This document shows positions 5,698-6,970 of a stretch of 6,970 nucleotides of DNA, piece after piece; within the stretch, counting starts at the first letter, position 1, and the number at the start of each line of letters is the position of its first letter. Location of the stretch: NCBI GenBank assembly GCA_902805495.1, contig CADCTH010000408.1:1-6970 (forward strand), given 5' to 3'. Under the pieces are notes generated by a model that was given only the letters and a program-made list of their open reading frames with translations, had not been told where the DNA came from and made no database searches. Source of the DNA: an uncultured Actinomycetospora sp. (lineage in GTDB: Bacteria > Actinomycetota > Actinomycetes > Mycobacteriales > Pseudonocardiaceae). The translations under genes were made by a program, and so were the position numbers.

Positions 5698-6527
5698 GCC
5701 CGCTCCCGCCGGAGGCGCCGCCGCTGGCCCCGCCGGTCGAGCCCGAGCACGCCATCGACGAGGCGGGCGGCACCGTCGCCGCGCTCGCCGCGCTCTCCAC
5801 GGTCGACACCACGGTCTTCGACGGCGTCCGCGACCGGGCGGCGGCGATCGTGCTGCGCTACCCGCAGGCGCGGTCGGCGCTGCTGCCGCTGCTGCACCTC
5901 GTCCAGCACGTCGAGGGGCACGTGTCCCGCGCCGGCATCGCGTTCTGCGCCGAGGTCCTGGAGATCACGACGGCCGAGGTCTCGGCGGTCGCGACCTTCT
6001 ACACGATGTACAAGCGCGAGCCGGTCGGCCGGCACCTCGTCAGCGTCTGCACCAACACGCTGTGCGCGGCGCTGGGCGGCGACGACATCTACGCCGCGGT
6101 GCGGGAACGCCTCGGCGGGATCGGCCACGAGCAGACCAGTGCCGACGGCACCGCGACGGTCGAGCACGCCGAGTGCCTGGCCGCCTGCGACCTCGCCCCG
6201 GTGCTCACCGTCGACTACGAGTTCTTCGACAACCAGACCGTCGCGTCGGCGGTCGAGATCATCGAGGCCCTGCAGCGGGGCGAGAAGCCGCACCCGACGC
6301 GCGGTGCTCCGCTGACCGACTTCCGCTCGGTGGAGCTGCTGCTCGCCGGCTTCTTCGACGACCCGGCGGTCGGCGGCCTCGAGGCCGTCGCGGGACCGTC
6401 CGCGGCCGAGGAGAGCCTGCGCGGCGCGCGCCTCGCCGAGGAGCGCGGCTGGACCGCGCCGCCCGTCCCCGACCGGGAGACGGAGCGCAGCGGAGCTCGA
6501 CCAGGCAATGAGGGAGCGAACGCATGA
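5694..6527 (+). CDS. nuoE: NADH-quinone oxidoreductase subunit E ([2Fe-2S] N1a subunit)
   Basis: NuoE (24 kDa homologue), 277 residues, is part of the NADH-dehydrogenase module and carries the [2Fe-2S] cluster N1a. The ligands are visible as C119 and C124 in CTNTLC and C161 and C165 in CLAAC, within a thioredoxin-like fold; VATFYTMY (98-106) is the usual preceding motif. E. coli NuoE is about 166 residues; the excess is a Pro-rich N-terminus and a C-terminal extension from about residue 200, with LTDFRSVELLLAGFFDD, as in actinobacterial NuoE. The last 17 residues come from a repeat-like stretch. The ATG at 5694 is preferred: it overlaps the nuoD stop (ATGA) and has a G-rich ribosome site (5679-5685) 8 bases upstream. 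An in-frame ATG at 5685 would add three residues but lacks a spaced ribosome site. Confidence 0.96.
   Translation: MSPLPPEAPPLAPPVEPEHAIDEAGGTVAALAALSTVDTTVFDGVRDRAAAIVLRYPQARSALLPLLHLVQHVEGHVSRAGIAFCAEVLEITTAEVSAVATFYTMYKREPVGRHLVSVCTNTLCAALGGDDIYAAVRERLGGIGHEQTSADGTATVEHAECLAACDLAPVLTVDYEFFDNQTVASAVEIIEALQRGEKPHPTRGAPLTDFRSVELLLAGFFDDPAVGGLEAVAGPSAAEESLRGARLAEERGWTAPPVPDRETERSGARPGNEGANA
6482..6517 (+). repeat. GGAGC-based short repeats at the nuoE 3' end
   Basis: Two adjacent 10-base units, CGGAGCGCAG (6481-6490) and CGGAGCTCGA (6491-6500), share CGGAGC, and a third GGAGCG follows at 6513-6518 just before the nuoF start. They encode the polar tail of NuoE (about residues 263-277) and the AGGGAG (6511-6516) serves as the nuoF ribosome site. 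The pattern resembles GAGCGCAGCGGAGC-type short repeats I recall at gene junctions in actinomycete genomes, but only one instance is in this window. Confidence 0.3.
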
Positions 6528-6970
6528 CCGACCCGCTCACGCCGGTCCTCACCAAGCACTGGCTCGGCCCCGAGTCCTGGACGCTGCGCCACTACACCGA
6601 GCTCGGCGGCTACACCGCTCTGCGCACCGCGCTCGACACCGCGCCCGACGACCTCGTCGCGCTCGTCAAGGACGCCGGACTGCGCGGGCGCGGCGGCGCC
6701 GGCTTCCCGACGGGCATGAAGTGGAGCTTCATCCCGCAGGCCAAGCCGGGGGAGGAGCCCACGGGCCCCGCCGCCAAGCCCAAGTACCTCGTCATCAACG
6801 CCGACGAGGGCGAGCCGGGGACCTGCAAGGACACCCCGCTGATGATGGCCGACCCGCACTCGCTCATCGAGGGCTGCATCATCACCGCGTACGCGATCCG
6901 CGCGCACTTCTGCGTGGTCTACGTGCGCGGCGAGATCGTGCACTGCATCCGCCGCCTGCACGCCGCCGTG
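6524..6970 (+). CDS. nuoF: NADH-quinone oxidoreductase subunit F (NADH/FMN-binding), 3' partial
   Basis: NuoF (51 kDa homologue) binds NADH, FMN and the [4Fe-4S] cluster N3 and is the electron entry point of complex I. Only the first 149 residues are present of the usual 430-450; the frame stays open to the window edge, so the C-terminal cluster cysteines are not visible. Seen here: the glycine-rich motif GLRGRGGAGFPTGMKW (52-67) that contacts NADH/FMN, and the FMN motif NADEGEPGTCKD (92-103), then PLMMADPHSLIEG and VYVRGE. Between these two motifs the loop FIPQAKPGEEPTGPAAKP is longer than the FIPQGDGKP-type loop I know from Streptomyces. The ATG at 6524 overlaps the nuoE stop by ATGA and has AGGGAG 7 bases upstream. 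C118, C130 and C141 are extra cysteines of unknown meaning. Confidence 0.96.
   Translation, partial: MTDPLTPVLTKHWLGPESWTLRHYTELGGYTALRTALDTAPDDLVALVKDAGLRGRGGAGFPTGMKWSFIPQAKPGEEPTGPAAKPKYLVINADEGEPGTCKDTPLMMADPHSLIEGCIITAYAIRAHFCVVYVRGEIVHCIRRLHAAV

Noticed and set aside
5421..6961. Minus-strand open frames of 290 and 248 codons opposite nuoD, nuoE and nuoF
   Set aside because: They oppose coupled nuo genes with intact cluster ligands and show the same shadow composition, so they are not supported as genes.
1..6970. tRNA or rRNA genes, CRISPR arrays, insertion sequences, phage or defence genes
   Set aside because: No cloverleaf-like segments, repeat-spacer patterns, transposase motifs or terminal inverted repeats were seen. 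All sizeable frames are explained by menaquinone and complex I genes.

Overview
The window comes from a very GC-rich genome and reads almost entirely on the plus strand. It carries menaquinone-maturation genes followed directly by the start of a 14-subunit-type respiratory complex I (nuo) operon. Several features point to an actinomycete: demethylmenaquinone methyltransferase and a geranylgeranyl-reductase-family (MenJ-like) protein next to nuoA, a NuoC with a long Gly/Ala/Pro-rich N-terminal tail, a NuoE with an actinobacterial C-terminal extension, and GTG starts with strong AAGGAG/GGAGG ribosome sites. The genus cannot be fixed from this sequence.

Layout: positions 1-245 hold the 3' end of a small membrane protein that looks like DUF3592. 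It overlaps menG (242-961) by an ATGA. A 120-base gap follows (962-1081) with a TAGACT -10-like box and an excellent 18-base Rex-type operator (1051-1068) that runs into the Shine-Dalgarno sequence of the next gene. That gene (1082-2437) encodes a FAD-dependent geranylgeranyl-reductase-family protein, likely a menaquinone side-chain reductase. A 168-base gap (2438-2605) has short repeats and palindromes but no convincing promoter or terminator. Then come nuoA (2606-2971), nuoB (2974-3567), nuoC (3557-4381), nuoD (4378-5697), nuoE (5694-6527) and the first third of nuoF (6524-6970, cut by the window end). From nuoA to nuoF the genes overlap or lie 2 bases apart, so they are almost certainly co-transcribed and translationally coupled. 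No gene-free stretch exceeds 168 bases.

How the genes fit together: MenG methylates demethylmenaquinone to menaquinone, the MenJ-like enzyme probably saturates part of its isoprenoid tail, and complex I feeds NADH electrons into that quinone pool. NuoE/NuoF belong to the NADH-oxidising module, NuoB/C/D to the connecting arm and quinone site, and NuoA to the membrane arm at the quinone chamber. The Rex-type operator, which would sense NADH/NAD+, makes biochemical sense in front of this set.

No new biological system is evident. This is a well-known locus type, and the most informative points are regulatory (the Rex-like operator and its unusual placement before the reductase rather than nuoA) plus small lineage-specific protein differences (NuoD C-terminal Cys, NuoF loop, NuoE tail).
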